Shown: in pieces, positions 33,469 to 42,321 of the stretch
Layout: every line of letters begins with the position of its first letter
Position numbering within the stretch: the first letter of the stretch is position 1
Notes under the pieces: model-generated
Told to the model about the DNA's origin: nothing
Database searches by the model: none
What the model saw: only the letters and a program-made list of their open reading frames with translations
NCBI GenBank assembly: GCA_024222295.1
Contig: JAAEPF010000032.1
Span: 1 to 64,000 of the forward strand
Source of the DNA: Actinomycetes bacterium
Lineage (GTDB): Bacteria; Actinomycetota; Acidimicrobiia; Acidimicrobiales; Microtrichaceae
Length of the DNA: 64,000 nt
Direction: 5' to 3'
Position numbers and translations under genes: made by a program

Positions 33469-34161
33469 ATGGACAAGCCAGGTTTCGAACGCCTCTACGG
33501 CCTCCTCGGTGAGGCTGGCCCCACGCTGCCCGACACCGAGCCCCCCGACTCGCTGTGGGGCCGTATCGAAGCCGAGGCCGACGTCGAGATCGTCGGTGCC
33601 GGCAGCATCGTGGAGTACTCGGTCGGTGCCGACGACACGCTCTTGGCCACCGGTTCCGACTGGGAACGGTTCGCCCTCGACAACGACGCACCGGAGATGG
33701 TCGACCCGGATCCATCACGCACCCTGTGGAGCTACATCGCTGACGACAGAGCCCGCGACCTGTGGCAGCTGGTCGTGTCGCGCGTCCGCAGCACGGGATC
33801 GGCGGCGACGGTGCCGTTCCGCTGCGATGCGCCCGACACGCGGCGCTGGTTCGAGATGACGGTCACACCTGCGGCCGACGGTCGGGTCGACTTCCGCTCG
33901 GTGCTGCTGTTCGAGGAGCGTCGCCCCGACGTCGCCCTGATGGACCGCTCGACTGAGCGTGACGGATCCGCACCGATGGTCAGGGTCTGCTGCTGGTGCG
34001 GCCGGGGCGATGACGGCAGCGGATGGGTATCAGTCGATGAGCTCGTGTACCGCAACCGCATGCTCGAGCAGCCACCGGCTCCCGAAGTCGAACACGTCAT
34101 CTGCGACAACTGTGTCCGACAGATGACCGCGGAAGCCGACCGGCTCAGCACCGGGCCGTAG
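33469..34161 (+). CDS. PAS-like sensor protein with C-terminal CxxC pairs
   Basis: I place the start at ATG 33469; longer upstream frames overlap the preceding gene antiproductively. The 230-residue protein has a PAS-like region at about 30-155 (VGAGSIVEYSVGADDTLLATGSDWERF, ATVPFRCDAPDTRRWFEMTVTPAADGRVDFRSVLLFEER). The last 60 residues hold CCWCGRGDDGSGWVSVDELV and HVICDNCVRQM, two CxxC motifs suited to one zinc. Similar stand-alone PAS proteins sense small signals, but no output domain is visible. Function is unknown. Confidence 0.6.
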   Translation: MDKPGFERLYGLLGEAGPTLPDTEPPDSLWGRIEAEADVEIVGAGSIVEYSVGADDTLLATGSDWERFALDNDAPEMVDPDPSRTLWSYIADDRARDLWQLVVSRVRSTGSAATVPFRCDAPDTRRWFEMTVTPAADGRVDFRSVLLFEERRPDVALMDRSTERDGSAPMVRVCCWCGRGDDGSGWVSVDELVYRNRMLEQPPAPEVEHVICDNCVRQMTAEADRLSTGP

Positions 34162-34193
34162 GGATCGGCGGGTCGCGTCCATAGCGCGGCAGC

Positions 34194-34580
34194 ATGAGAA
34201 TCGTTCGGTCACAGCCGATGCACACCCGCTTGTTGGCCGGATGCGCGGCCGCTGTCGCTCTGCTCGCTACCCGGCGGCACCGACCCCGCCCCCGCCAACG
34301 CAGACGAGTCCTATGTCGGCACCTACTCCAACTCGTACGTCGGCGAAGTCGAGGTCGTGTCCACCGACGACGGCCTCGTGTTGCTCATGGGACCCGCACC
34401 ACTCGAGTTCCCACTCGAGCATGCCGACGCGGATACGTTCGTCTACCTCGACGCTCCGGAGCTGCCCGACTACCCGCCCTCGCGGAGTTCGTGGTGCCGG
34501 CCGACTCCGACCTGGCGACCACGGTCACGCTGTCGTCACTCAACGGCGGCGGGTTGGGCACGCTCGAGCGGAGCACCTGA
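34194..34580 (+). pseudogene. Broken remnant of a beta-lactamase-family protein C-terminal domain
   Basis: A signal-peptide start (MHTRLLAGCAAAVALLA) is followed in a second frame by ADESYVGTYSNSYVGEVEVV, STDDGLVLLMGPAPLEFPLE and HADADTFVYLDAPELPDYP. In the first frame again comes LAEFVVPADSDLATTVTLSS then LNGGGLGTLERST and a stop. The YxGTYxNxYxGxxxV, DTF and GxGTxxR pattern is that of the DUF3471 domain that closes many serine beta-lactamase-like hydrolases. The catalytic domain is absent and at least two frameshifts remain, so the gene is dead. Confidence 0.6.
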
Positions 34581-34589
34581 CCGTCGGAC

Positions 34590-35057
34590 CTACGGGGCAA
34601 CGGGCTCAAGGACCTGGCGCCGGCGGTGCTCGAACACCAAGGACGTGCGCTCGTCCACGACACCGGGCGCTCGGGCTATCCGGTCAAGCACCGATGAACG
34701 CAGCACGTCCACACTCGGCACGGACAGGTGGACCAACGCGTCCTCGATGCCGGTGACCAGGGTGACGGACAGCGTCTCCGGAAGCTCCCACATGGCTTCA
34801 ACGAAGCCATCCACCACCTCACTCGTCTTGGGCCTCAGCCTGACAGCGACCATGGCCTGAACGGGGCGGCCGAGTGCTGCTGGGTCGACCTCTGCGGAGT
34901 AGCCGCTGATGACCCCGCTGCGCTCCAGCTCCCTGACCCGGTCCAGGCAGGTGGACGGCGCCACACCGACCGCCTCGGCGAGGGCCTTGTTGGTCTGCCG
35001 TGCATCTGACTGGAGTTGAGCCAGGATCCGAGCGTCTGTGCGGTCAATATTCGTCAT
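34590..35057 (-). CDS. Lrp/AsnC-family regulator
   Basis: The 155-residue protein has the Lrp layout. The HTH is DRTDARILAQLQSDARQTNKALAEAVGVAPSTCLDRVRELERSGVISGYSAEVDPAALG, and the RAM ligand domain is MVAVRLRPKTSEVVDGFVEAMWELPETLSVTLVTGIEDALVHLSV. ATG 35057 is the best start. It is divergent, 104 bases away, from the indolepyruvate oxidoreductase gene, so it probably controls that gene in response to an aromatic amino acid or keto acid. That pairing is recurrent in bacteria. Confidence 0.88.
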   Translation of the reverse strand: MTNIDRTDARILAQLQSDARQTNKALAEAVGVAPSTCLDRVRELERSGVISGYSAEVDPAALGRPVQAMVAVRLRPKTSEVVDGFVEAMWELPETLSVTLVTGIEDALVHLSVPSVDVLRSSVLDRIARAPGVVDERTSLVFEHRRRQVLEPVAP

Positions 35058-35161
35058 CACGGGGATTTTAGCGAATCTATGAATGATTTGGTCGCCAGTT
35101 CTCGCACTATTCGACACAATTGTATCCACTCACCGAATCATCGGCATCGAAGGATGGGACA

Positions 35162-38100
35162 ATGGCGCTCACGGAGTACGAACTCACCGACCGCACCACC
35201 CTCGATCGCGGCACCGTGTTCTGCACCGGCGTGCAGGCCCTGGCGCGGCTTCCCGTCGAGCAACTGCGGGTCGACAGGGCAAACGGACTCAACACGGCCG
35301 CGTTTGCGTCCGGCTACCCGGGCAGTCCCCTGGCCGGGTACGACATCGAACTACGCCGCAGCATCGATACAGCACCCGACCTTCCGATCGTGCACCGGCC
35401 TGCGGTCAACGAGGAACTGGGCGTCACCGCTGTCATGGGCAGCCAATTGGCTGCCAGTCGAGCCGACGCCACCTACGACGGAGTCGTGGGCCTCTGGTAC
35501 GGCAAGGCGCCCGGCCTCGACCGCTCCTCCGATGCGCTACGCCACGCGGTGTTCGCCGGCACCTCGCCGGCCGGCGGCGCGGTCGCGATCGTGGGCGACG
35601 ACCCGGCTGCGAAGTCCTCCACGCTGCCGTCATCGTCGGATGCCACCTTTGTGGACCTGCACCTCCCGATCCTCTACCCCGCTGATGTCGGCCAGGCGCT
35701 CGACCTCGGCCGTCACGCCATCGCGCTCTCACGTGCGTCGGGCCTCTGGGTGGGGCTCAAGATCGTCAGCTCAGTTGCTGACGGCACCGCCAACGTGGCA
35801 CTAGACCCGCACCGGGTTTCGCCTGTGATGCCGACCATCGACGGTGCGCCATACCTGTGCCGCCCCGACGGGCTGCTACTGGGCGCGCACTCCCTCGAGA
35901 TCGAGCAGGAACTCCGCGGGGTCCGCAGCGACCTCGCCGTCAGCTACGGGGCCCTCAACGAACTCAACCGACTCACCGTGCCCTGCGACGACGCGTGGCT
36001 CGGGATCATCGCCTCCGGGGTCACACACCGCGAGCTGATGGAAGCCCTGCGACGGCTCGGCCTGGACGAGGCCCGACTCGCTGCGAACGGCATACGGATC
36101 ATGGAGATGCAGATGCCCATTCCGTTCCACGCCAGCGAGGTGCGCGAGTTCGCCCGCGGCCTCGAAGAGGTGATGGTTGTCGAGGAGATGAACCCCACCC
36201 TGGCCAGGCTGGTTCGCGACTGCCTCTACAACTCGGGCCACCAGCCTCATGTGACCGGCAAGTACGACCGCGCGGGGCGGCCCCAGTTCCCGAGTCACGG
36301 TCCGCTCACCGCGGACCGCATGCTGGAGCCGTTGCGCACGGCGCTCGAGTCACGCCTGGGAGGCGTGCTCAATCCACCGGAGCGCCGACGGGCGCAGATT
36401 CCTGTCTCGATCAACGATGCCCGCACACCCTTCTTCTGCTCGGGCTGCCCACACAACCAATCCACCCGCACACCCGAGGGCACGATCGTGGGGGCCGGAA
36501 TCGGTTGCCACACCATGGCGATGCTGAGCGATGACCCGCGGCTGGGCGAGATCGTCACGATCAGCGCCATGGGCGGAGAGGGCGCCCCGTGGATCGGGAT
36601 GTCGCCGTTCGTCGAGTCCGGCCACCTCACCCAGAACCTCGGCGACGGTACCTACTTCCACAGCGGCCAGCTGGCGGTTCAGGCCGCAGTCGACGCGGGC
36701 GTCAACATCACCTACAAGGTTCTTCTCAACGGACACGTGGCCATGACCGGCGGACAGCGCCCTCCGGGCCAGCTCGATGCCGCAGCGCTCAGCGGCGTGC
36801 TGCTCGCTCAGGGTGTGGCCCGCGTGATCGTGACCGCTGATGACACCGCTCGCCTGGCACCGCTCACCTTCCCGGGCGGAGTCGACCTCTGGGACCGCAG
36901 CCGGATCATCGAGGCCCAGGAAGTGCTGGCGTCGACTCCCGGGGTCACTGTGCTCGTGCACGACCAGCCGTGTGCGGCCGAGTTGCGCCGCGCCCGACGG
37001 CGCGGCGCAGAGCCCACCCCCGACCGGCGACTCATGATCCACGAGGGAGTGTGCGAGGGCTGTGGCGACTGTTCGGAGAAGAGCTCCTGCCTCTCGGTTC
37101 AGCCCGTCGACACACCCCTTGGCCCCAAGACCCGCATCGACCAGACAGGGTGCAATCTCGACTACGCCTGCCTCGACGGTGACTGCCCCTCGTTTCTCAC
37201 AGTGCGCGCTGCTCCCCGTCGCTGGTGGCACCGCTTCCGCGCACCGGAGCCTGCGCCCACCGGGCCACCGGTTCCACAGGCTCCCCCCACCGACATCGGC
37301 GCGCCCCCGAGGGCTGAAACCGTCTCGGCGCGGATCCGTTTCGCAGGCATCGGTGGAACCGGCGTGGTGACGGTGTCACAGGTGATCGGCACCGCCGCGA
37401 TGCTCGACGGGCTCGACGTACACGGGCTCGACCAGACCGGGCTCTCCCAGAAAGCAGGTCCGGTGGTCTCCGACCTGCTCATCAGCTCACGCGGAGCCGA
37501 GACGGCCACAAATCACCTCGGTGACGGCCAGGCCGACGCCCTCATTGCACTCGACTCGATCGTGGCGGCGTCCAACGACGCCCTCGCCGCGGCTTCGCCC
37601 GACCGCACGGCGCTCGTGGGGTCGACCAGCGAAACACCCACCGCCTCCATGATCACGCATCCCGATGCATCACGCGACGAGTCTTCCGTCGTGCGCGAGC
37701 GGATCGAGGCAGCATGCATAGCCGGCGCCTCCTGGGCAGATGCCGCACGATGCGCCGAGACGCTCGTGGGTGAGCCGGCTACTGCCAACATGTTCGTTGT
37801 CGGCATGGCGTGGCAGGCCGGCCTGCTGCCTGTCTCGCTCAGCTCGGTTCTGTCTGCCATCGACGTCAACAGCGTCGCGGTCCAGGCCAACCGGCACGCG
37901 TTCGCGTGGGGTCGCCTGGCGGTTTCAGACCCGCCGGCCCTGCAGCGCGCGATCAACGCCGCGACAACGGCCAGTAACGCCCCACCTCGACCGTCTCCAG
38001 CGCTCGAGATGAAGCTCGCCGACCTGACACAGCTCGGAGCCCCACGGCGCACACTCGATGCGGTGGCCCTGCGGTGCGCTGCTCTCGTGGACTACCAGTC

Positions 38101-38647
38101 TGAGCGCCTCGCCACTCGATACATCGACCTGGTGCTGAGGGCTGCGGAGCGTGAACAGGAAGTGGCGCCAGGTCGATGGGAACTGACCGACACCGTCACC
38201 GAACAACTCCACCGGGTGCTGGCCTACAAGGACGAGTACGAGGTGGCCCGACTGCTGACGGACGCGCAGGTGCTTCGCGACGCCGCCCGGTTGGTCGACG
38301 GGCCGGCACGTGTGTCGTGGAACCTGCACCCGCCCACGCTGCGCGACCGCGGGCTGGGCCACAAGATTGAGCTCGGCCCGTGGGCGATGCCTGCCCTGAA
38401 GCTGCTGGCCCGGTCGCGACGGCTGCGCGGCACATGGCTCGATCCGTTCGGTCGTGCCGAGGTTCGGCGCGCAGAGCGGGGTCTCGCCGAGGAGTACGCC
38501 GCTGCGCTCGAGAAGGCCCTGGCTGGGCTCGGACCCCACACGTTCGAGTCGACGCTGGAGCTGGCACAACTACCGCGGCAGGTGCGCGGCTACGAGGACC
38601 GCAAGCTCACCGCCCTAAAGGCCGTTCGCAAGCAGCTTGGTGGCTGA
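35162..38647 (+). CDS. Fused indolepyruvate ferredoxin oxidoreductase
   Basis: This single chain of 1161 residues oxidatively decarboxylates aryl or branched 2-oxo acids to acyl-CoA with ferredoxin as acceptor. The N-terminal pyrimidine-binding domain has FASGYPGSPLAGYDIELRR. A TPP-binding domain holds FFCSGCPHNQST and GIGCHTMAML, then MGGEGAPWIGMSPF. A 4Fe-4S insert is at about 635-680 (CEGCGDCSEKSSC, then CNLDYACLDGDCPSF). The gamma domain is RFAGIGGTGVVTVSQVIGTAA, DQTGLSQKAGPVVSDLL. AAGGATGG precedes ATG 35162. The fused form is known in aerobic bacteria. It likely serves Phe/Tyr/Trp or branched-chain breakdown. Confidence 0.9.
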   Translation: MALTEYELTDRTTLDRGTVFCTGVQALARLPVEQLRVDRANGLNTAAFASGYPGSPLAGYDIELRRSIDTAPDLPIVHRPAVNEELGVTAVMGSQLAASRADATYDGVVGLWYGKAPGLDRSSDALRHAVFAGTSPAGGAVAIVGDDPAAKSSTLPSSSDATFVDLHLPILYPADVGQALDLGRHAIALSRASGLWVGLKIVSSVADGTANVALDPHRVSPVMPTIDGAPYLCRPDGLLLGAHSLEIEQELRGVRSDLAVSYGALNELNRLTVPCDDAWLGIIASGVTHRELMEALRRLGLDEARLAANGIRIMEMQMPIPFHASEVREFARGLEEVMVVEEMNPTLARLVRDCLYNSGHQPHVTGKYDRAGRPQFPSHGPLTADRMLEPLRTALESRLGGVLNPPERRRAQIPVSINDARTPFFCSGCPHNQSTRTPEGTIVGAGIGCHTMAMLSDDPRLGEIVTISAMGGEGAPWIGMSPFVESGHLTQNLGDGTYFHSGQLAVQAAVDAGVNITYKVLLNGHVAMTGGQRPPGQLDAAALSGVLLAQGVARVIVTADDTARLAPLTFPGGVDLWDRSRIIEAQEVLASTPGVTVLVHDQPCAAELRRARRRGAEPTPDRRLMIHEGVCEGCGDCSEKSSCLSVQPVDTPLGPKTRIDQTGCNLDYACLDGDCPSFLTVRAAPRRWWHRFRAPEPAPTGPPVPQAPPTDIGAPPRAETVSARIRFAGIGGTGVVTVSQVIGTAAMLDGLDVHGLDQTGLSQKAGPVVSDLLISSRGAETATNHLGDGQADALIALDSIVAASNDALAAASPDRTALVGSTSETPTASMITHPDASRDESSVVRERIEAACIAGASWADAARCAETLVGEPATANMFVVGMAWQAGLLPVSLSSVLSAIDVNSVAVQANRHAFAWGRLAVSDPPALQRAINAATTASNAPPRPSPALEMKLADLTQLGAPRRTLDAVALRCAALVDYQSERLATRYIDLVLRAAEREQEVAPGRWELTDTVTEQLHRVLAYKDEYEVARLLTDAQVLRDAARLVDGPARVSWNLHPPTLRDRGLGHKIELGPWAMPALKLLARSRRLRGTWLDPFGRAEVRRAERGLAEEYAAALEKALAGLGPHTFESTLELAQLPRQVRGYEDRKLTALKAVRKQLGG

Positions 38648-38691
38648 GCAGCATCCGCACCGGTGCTGTGACACCCATCACGCGCGGATCG

Positions 38692-38733
38692 TGAGACACC
38701 GGATCGGGGCCCTGAGACACCGGATCGGGGCCC
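38692..38733 (+). repeat. 21-bp tandem repeat, two copies
   Basis: TGAGACACCGGATCGGGGCC plus one C occurs twice in direct succession and a third partial TGAGA follows. It lies in the 153-base gap between the oxidoreductase stop and the SipW operon, and could be a regulatory site pair or a slippage product. Confidence 0.8.
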
Positions 38734-38800
38734 TGAGATTTACCCGTCCATGGCCGTTTCATCGCTCAAGATGCGCGGTGAGGATCCGAGAGATTCGGCC

Positions 38801-39250
38801 ATGGAAAACACTCAAACCCCCACACAGGTACGACGGAACCGCGTCAAGAGGTCGCACCGATCGAACCGCTCATGGCGAGCGGTTGGCATCGGTGCTGCTG
38901 TATTGATGGCCTTCGTACTCACCGCATCAGCTGCCACCCTCGGTGGTCTCGGAAGCTCCGGACTCGGCGCTGACGACACCGTGGTCGCCAGCTGCGACAA
39001 CGATGGCGTGACCATCGACTACACGGTGGTCTACGACGCCACCGACGGTCGCTTCGAGGTCGACTCCGCTGACATCAGCGGCATCGCTGCGGCCTGCGTC
39101 GGCCAGACACTCGACGTCGCCCTGCGCGATGGCAGCGGCACCCTCCTCGACAGCGGCAGCGGCACTGTTTCCGGCGCCAGCGAGTCGATCTCGATGACGA
39201 ACGTGTCGGCCGAGGCAGTCGAAGCCGCCAGCGTCGCCATCTACAGCTGA
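38801..39250 (+). CDS. Exported protein with SipW-type signal
   Basis: The 149-residue protein has a long basic N-region (QVRRNRVKRSHRSNRSWR), a hydrophobic segment (AVGIGAAVLMAFVLTASA) and ATLGGLGSSGLGADD after it. This resembles the signal class processed by SipW peptidases before TasA/camelysin-type fibre proteins. The mature part is an all-beta domain of about 95 residues with two cysteines (VVASCDNDGVTIDYTVVYD, ISGIAAACVGQTLDVALRDG). It is first in a three-gene set with a second exported protein and the peptidase. An ATG at 38771 is a longer alternative start. It is likely a structural surface subunit, by inference. Confidence 0.6.
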   Translation: MENTQTPTQVRRNRVKRSHRSNRSWRAVGIGAAVLMAFVLTASAATLGGLGSSGLGADDTVVASCDNDGVTIDYTVVYDATDGRFEVDSADISGIAAACVGQTLDVALRDGSGTLLDSGSGTVSGASESISMTNVSAEAVEAASVAIYS

Positions 39251-39280
39251 GCCTGACGGACCAGTTGTAGAGAGTCTCAG

Positions 39281-40006
39281 GTGCGCACACGCAAGATCAG
39301 CAGGGCCGATCGGAGCAGCATGCTCCGATCGGCCCTCGCCGTGCTCGCAGTGCTGTCCGCAGCGCTTGGGCTCCATCTCGCATCGGCCGCTCAACTGCCG
39401 CTCGCAACGTCACAGGTGTTCGCCCAGGACGTGCCCGGAACCATCCCGGTGTCACAGCCCCTGGCCCTGGACGACATGGGCGGCTTTCAGAACCTCAGCG
39501 GCCGCGTCGCCGAGATCGGGGGGCCGTGGCTGGTGCACCGCGGCTGGTTCCAAGTCTGGAACGGTGGCGCCCGGCGAATCGGCTGGGAAGACGCCGGCAT
39601 TGCCTCGCTCGACGTGTCGGCGCAGCGGGTGCGCGTAACCTCCAACGTCGCCACCAGCGGTCGCTTCGACATGGCCGTCGCCGCACGAGTCAACAACAAC
39701 GGACGACGGGGCATCCACGCGGTCTGGAGGGGCGACCAGGCCGGCCAACTGCAGATCGTGTTCGTGCGAGGCGGTACCCGCACGGTGCTCGCAGCACAGA
39801 CCGGCTTGCCGACCGGACCCGGTCTGCTGACCCTCGAGGTCGACGGCACGCAGGTCACCGCCTCGATCCACGGCTCCACCATCTCGGCCACCCTCACCCC
39901 CGCCCAGGACAACGCCCTGGGCGGTACGCGTGCCGGCATCTGGGCATACGGCTCCAACTCATGGAATGACCCCTTCACGGACTTCGTCGTGGAGTCATTG
40001 CCATGA
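39281..40006 (+). CDS. Exported lectin/LamG-like beta-sandwich protein
   Basis: The 241-residue protein starts at a GTG and has an export signal (MLRSALAVLAVLSAALGLHLASAAQ). The mature domain resembles the concanavalin-A-like/glucanase sandwich: SGRVAEIGGPWLVHRGWFQVW, RVTSNVATSGRFDMAVAARVNNNGRRGIHAVWRG, TLEVDGTQVTASIHG, with terminal FTDFVVESLP. Such domains bind sugars or form surface layers; no catalytic residues are evident. Its stop overlaps the signal peptidase start by ATGA, so production of the two is coupled and it is a likely substrate. Confidence 0.6.
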   Translation: MRTRKISRADRSSMLRSALAVLAVLSAALGLHLASAAQLPLATSQVFAQDVPGTIPVSQPLALDDMGGFQNLSGRVAEIGGPWLVHRGWFQVWNGGARRIGWEDAGIASLDVSAQRVRVTSNVATSGRFDMAVAARVNNNGRRGIHAVWRGDQAGQLQIVFVRGGTRTVLAAQTGLPTGPGLLTLEVDGTQVTASIHGSTISATLTPAQDNALGGTRAGIWAYGSNSWNDPFTDFVVESLP

Positions 40007-40683
40007 GTCCTCACGACCCACCCACGAGCGACTGCACGAAGACGGCCGACGAGCCGCCGGCCGGCAGCATCGCAGCCCCGTGGATGCCCGAGCACTCAGC
40101 CGGCGCGCACCCCAACCGTCGCAAGACCGACCCCGCCAACGCCACGGCCAGCACCGAGGTGCGGTGCAACCGCCCCGAACCGCACCAGCGCGAGTCGCGC
40201 CGCGTGTTCTCCCGCGTGGCCGCCCTGCTCTGTGCCGTCGTCATCGCTGCTCTGGCCGTTGCACACGCCAGTGGCTACCTCACGACCGTCATCGTGGCGG
40301 GCAACTCGATGGAGCCCGCCATGCACGGTGGCGACCTGGCGATCGCGAGTGCCCCCGGCGAGTACAACGTGGGCGACGCTGTGGTGCTGGTCGTACCAGA
40401 GGGCGAACCCGGCGCCGGCCAGAGGGTGGTTCACCGCATCATCTCGACCGACGACGGAGTGATCCGCACCCAGGGCGACAACCGCGACACCGCTGACATG
40501 TGGGCGATCACGACCGCTGACATCAAGGGCCGGGTCGCCGTCGTGCTCGACTCGGCAGGCCTGCTCCATTTCCTGCAGAACCCGTTGGTGATCGGCGGTC
40601 TGGCCGCCGTCGTCACGCTTGCGTTCCTGGCACCCTCGCTGGCACCATCCGGCGGCGACCAGCCGCGCAGGCGACGCGGATAG
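40003..40683 (+). CDS. SipW-type signal peptidase I
   Basis: The 226-residue protein has a hydrophilic N-terminal extension of about 65 residues, then a membrane helix (VAALLCAVVIAALAVAHAS) and the S24/S26 peptidase fold. The nucleophile Ser is in VAGNSMEPAMHGGDLAI. RVVHRIISTDDGVIRTQGDNRDTADMWAI contains the SipW/archaeal-type VVHRI box, where His replaces the Lys of standard bacterial enzymes. A second helix (PLVIGGLAAVVTLAFLAPSL) and a basic tail follow. It shares an ATGA overlap with the preceding exported-protein gene, so it appears dedicated to this operon. Confidence 0.88.
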   Translation: MSPHDPPTSDCTKTADEPPAGSIAAPWMPEHSAGAHPNRRKTDPANATASTEVRCNRPEPHQRESRRVFSRVAALLCAVVIAALAVAHASGYLTTVIVAGNSMEPAMHGGDLAIASAPGEYNVGDAVVLVVPEGEPGAGQRVVHRIISTDDGVIRTQGDNRDTADMWAITTADIKGRVAVVLDSAGLLHFLQNPLVIGGLAAVVTLAFLAPSLAPSGGDQPRRRRG

Positions 40684-40734
40684 CGGTGCCAGACGGATAC
40701 GACCCCTCGCGGGACCGGGTCACCTGAGGCTCCG

Positions 40735-42321
40735 CTACGGAACCTGGATGATTCCCGCGGCCCCTCCGAGGGTGCCGGACACGATCGAGCCGAACGGTCC
40801 GACCTCAGTTGCGGCGTAGGCGGAGTTGTCGCTGCTGGACTGCGTGAGGGGGATGCGGAACACGCTGGCCCCGGTGTGCCAGTCCATGCCCTCGAGGGTC
40901 CAGAATCCGTTGCGCGCACCCCAGCAGTAGGCGTAGCCGGTGGCTGTGCTCATCGACGGGATTCCGTTGGGGCAGCTGACGGTCTGGTTGACCCACACCG
41001 AATCGAGTGTGCGCGTGGCCGGGTCCCAACGGAACTTCTCCGCCCCGTGGGGGGCGATACTCGGGTTGCCGGAGTTGAACACTGCGAGCTTGTCGCCCGC
41101 CACGTCGAACGGGGGACCGTATGCGTTGCTCACGGTCATCACGTCGTGGGCACGGCCGGTGAGCGACTGCTCGGTGATCGAGCGGGTGGCATCGGGGTCG
41201 CCGAAGGTGATCGGGGCGTCGCCCGCCAGGCGACGGTCCTCACCGGGCAGCCCGGACCAGTCCGCCGGGATCTCATCTCGCCAGAACACGTTGAGGTGCA
41301 TCAACACCTGGCCATCTGCGATTGCCACGAGCTTGTCGTCGGAGCCCGATCCGAGCAGGGTCGGGGTGGTGCCGGAGCCCGGACCCAGCCGGCCGGGTGC
41401 AGGCACCGCCGGACCGCTGTCGTAGGCCACACTCCAGGCACCATCGGCCTCGTCGAGGGTGAGCGAGGTGCCGGTCCACTGCACCCGGAACATGTGGGAC
41501 TCCGTCACCACGTAGATGCCCCCGTCCTCGTCGATGGCGATCGAGTTGGACACCGTGTGGCCTCCGGGCAGCACGAGCGTCTGAAAGCCGGTGAAGTCTC
41601 GCTCGACGGACATCACCACGCCCGTCTTGGAGATCACGATGATGGTGCCGTCGTAGGTGAGGCTCATGCCGACGATCACATCGTCGACCGTTAGGACGCC
41701 ATCGGGGATCTCGAACGTATCGTCGAGTACGACGCCAGAAGTCGGGTCTCCCGCAACGGCATCGCGGAACCGACGCACCTGCGCCTGGCCGGCGGCGAAG
41801 AAGTGGCCGTTCACGTCCACGAAGGAGTAGGCGGTCGAGATCGCGTTCTCGATGCCGCCGGAAAGGTCGGGCAGCAGCGGGAGTTCGGACACCTTCTGCA
41901 GGCCGGCCTCACTGTGCACCGACTTGTGCACGCCGAACCACGCCGAGCCCCAAACCGGGTAGGACCCGTCCGCGTAGGACGGGCCGTACGCCATCGTGAT
42001 GGCGCCCGGTGAGCCGGAAATCCTGTCGACGAACGTGGTGTCGTTGCGAGTCGGCCCGGGCAGCTCGGAAGACGCCTGCTGGTACGAGCTCTGGTGGCTG
42101 ATCGGCCATGGAGAATCCGCGAGGAAGGGATTGGCCGGCGGTTGGGTGTCATGCGGACCCGGAACCGGGTCCGGAGCCCATGGGTCCTCCGGGATGTCGG
42201 GTGGCGGATTGGTGCAGGCACCGGCGACCAGTGCCACCAGTGCCACCAGTGCCGCGATGACCAGCAATGCCTTGGTACGCCCGCCAGGCATAGGTCCATT
42301 CCCAGTGGATGTGTTGCTCAT
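40735..42321 (-). CDS. Large lipoprotein, probable beta-propeller
   Basis: The 528-residue protein has a lipobox (ALVALVAGAC) after a short basic lead. Alternating strands and turns follow, such as VDDVIVGMSLTYDGTIIVISKTGVVMSVERD, GGHTVSNSIAIDEDGGIYVVTESHMFRV and VSCPNGIPSMSTATGYAYCWGARNGFWTLEGMDW. The spacing suggests a propeller. I know no named family. ATG at 42291 (MPGGRTK) is an alternative start that gives a more usual signal. It converges with the signal peptidase gene. Surface location is supported; function is unknown. Confidence 0.65.
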   Translation of the reverse strand: MSNTSTGNGPMPGGRTKALLVIAALVALVALVAGACTNPPPDIPEDPWAPDPVPGPHDTQPPANPFLADSPWPISHQSSYQQASSELPGPTRNDTTFVDRISGSPGAITMAYGPSYADGSYPVWGSAWFGVHKSVHSEAGLQKVSELPLLPDLSGGIENAISTAYSFVDVNGHFFAAGQAQVRRFRDAVAGDPTSGVVLDDTFEIPDGVLTVDDVIVGMSLTYDGTIIVISKTGVVMSVERDFTGFQTLVLPGGHTVSNSIAIDEDGGIYVVTESHMFRVQWTGTSLTLDEADGAWSVAYDSGPAVPAPGRLGPGSGTTPTLLGSGSDDKLVAIADGQVLMHLNVFWRDEIPADWSGLPGEDRRLAGDAPITFGDPDATRSITEQSLTGRAHDVMTVSNAYGPPFDVAGDKLAVFNSGNPSIAPHGAEKFRWDPATRTLDSVWVNQTVSCPNGIPSMSTATGYAYCWGARNGFWTLEGMDWHTGASVFRIPLTQSSSDNSAYAATEVGPFGSIVSGTLGGAAGIIQVP

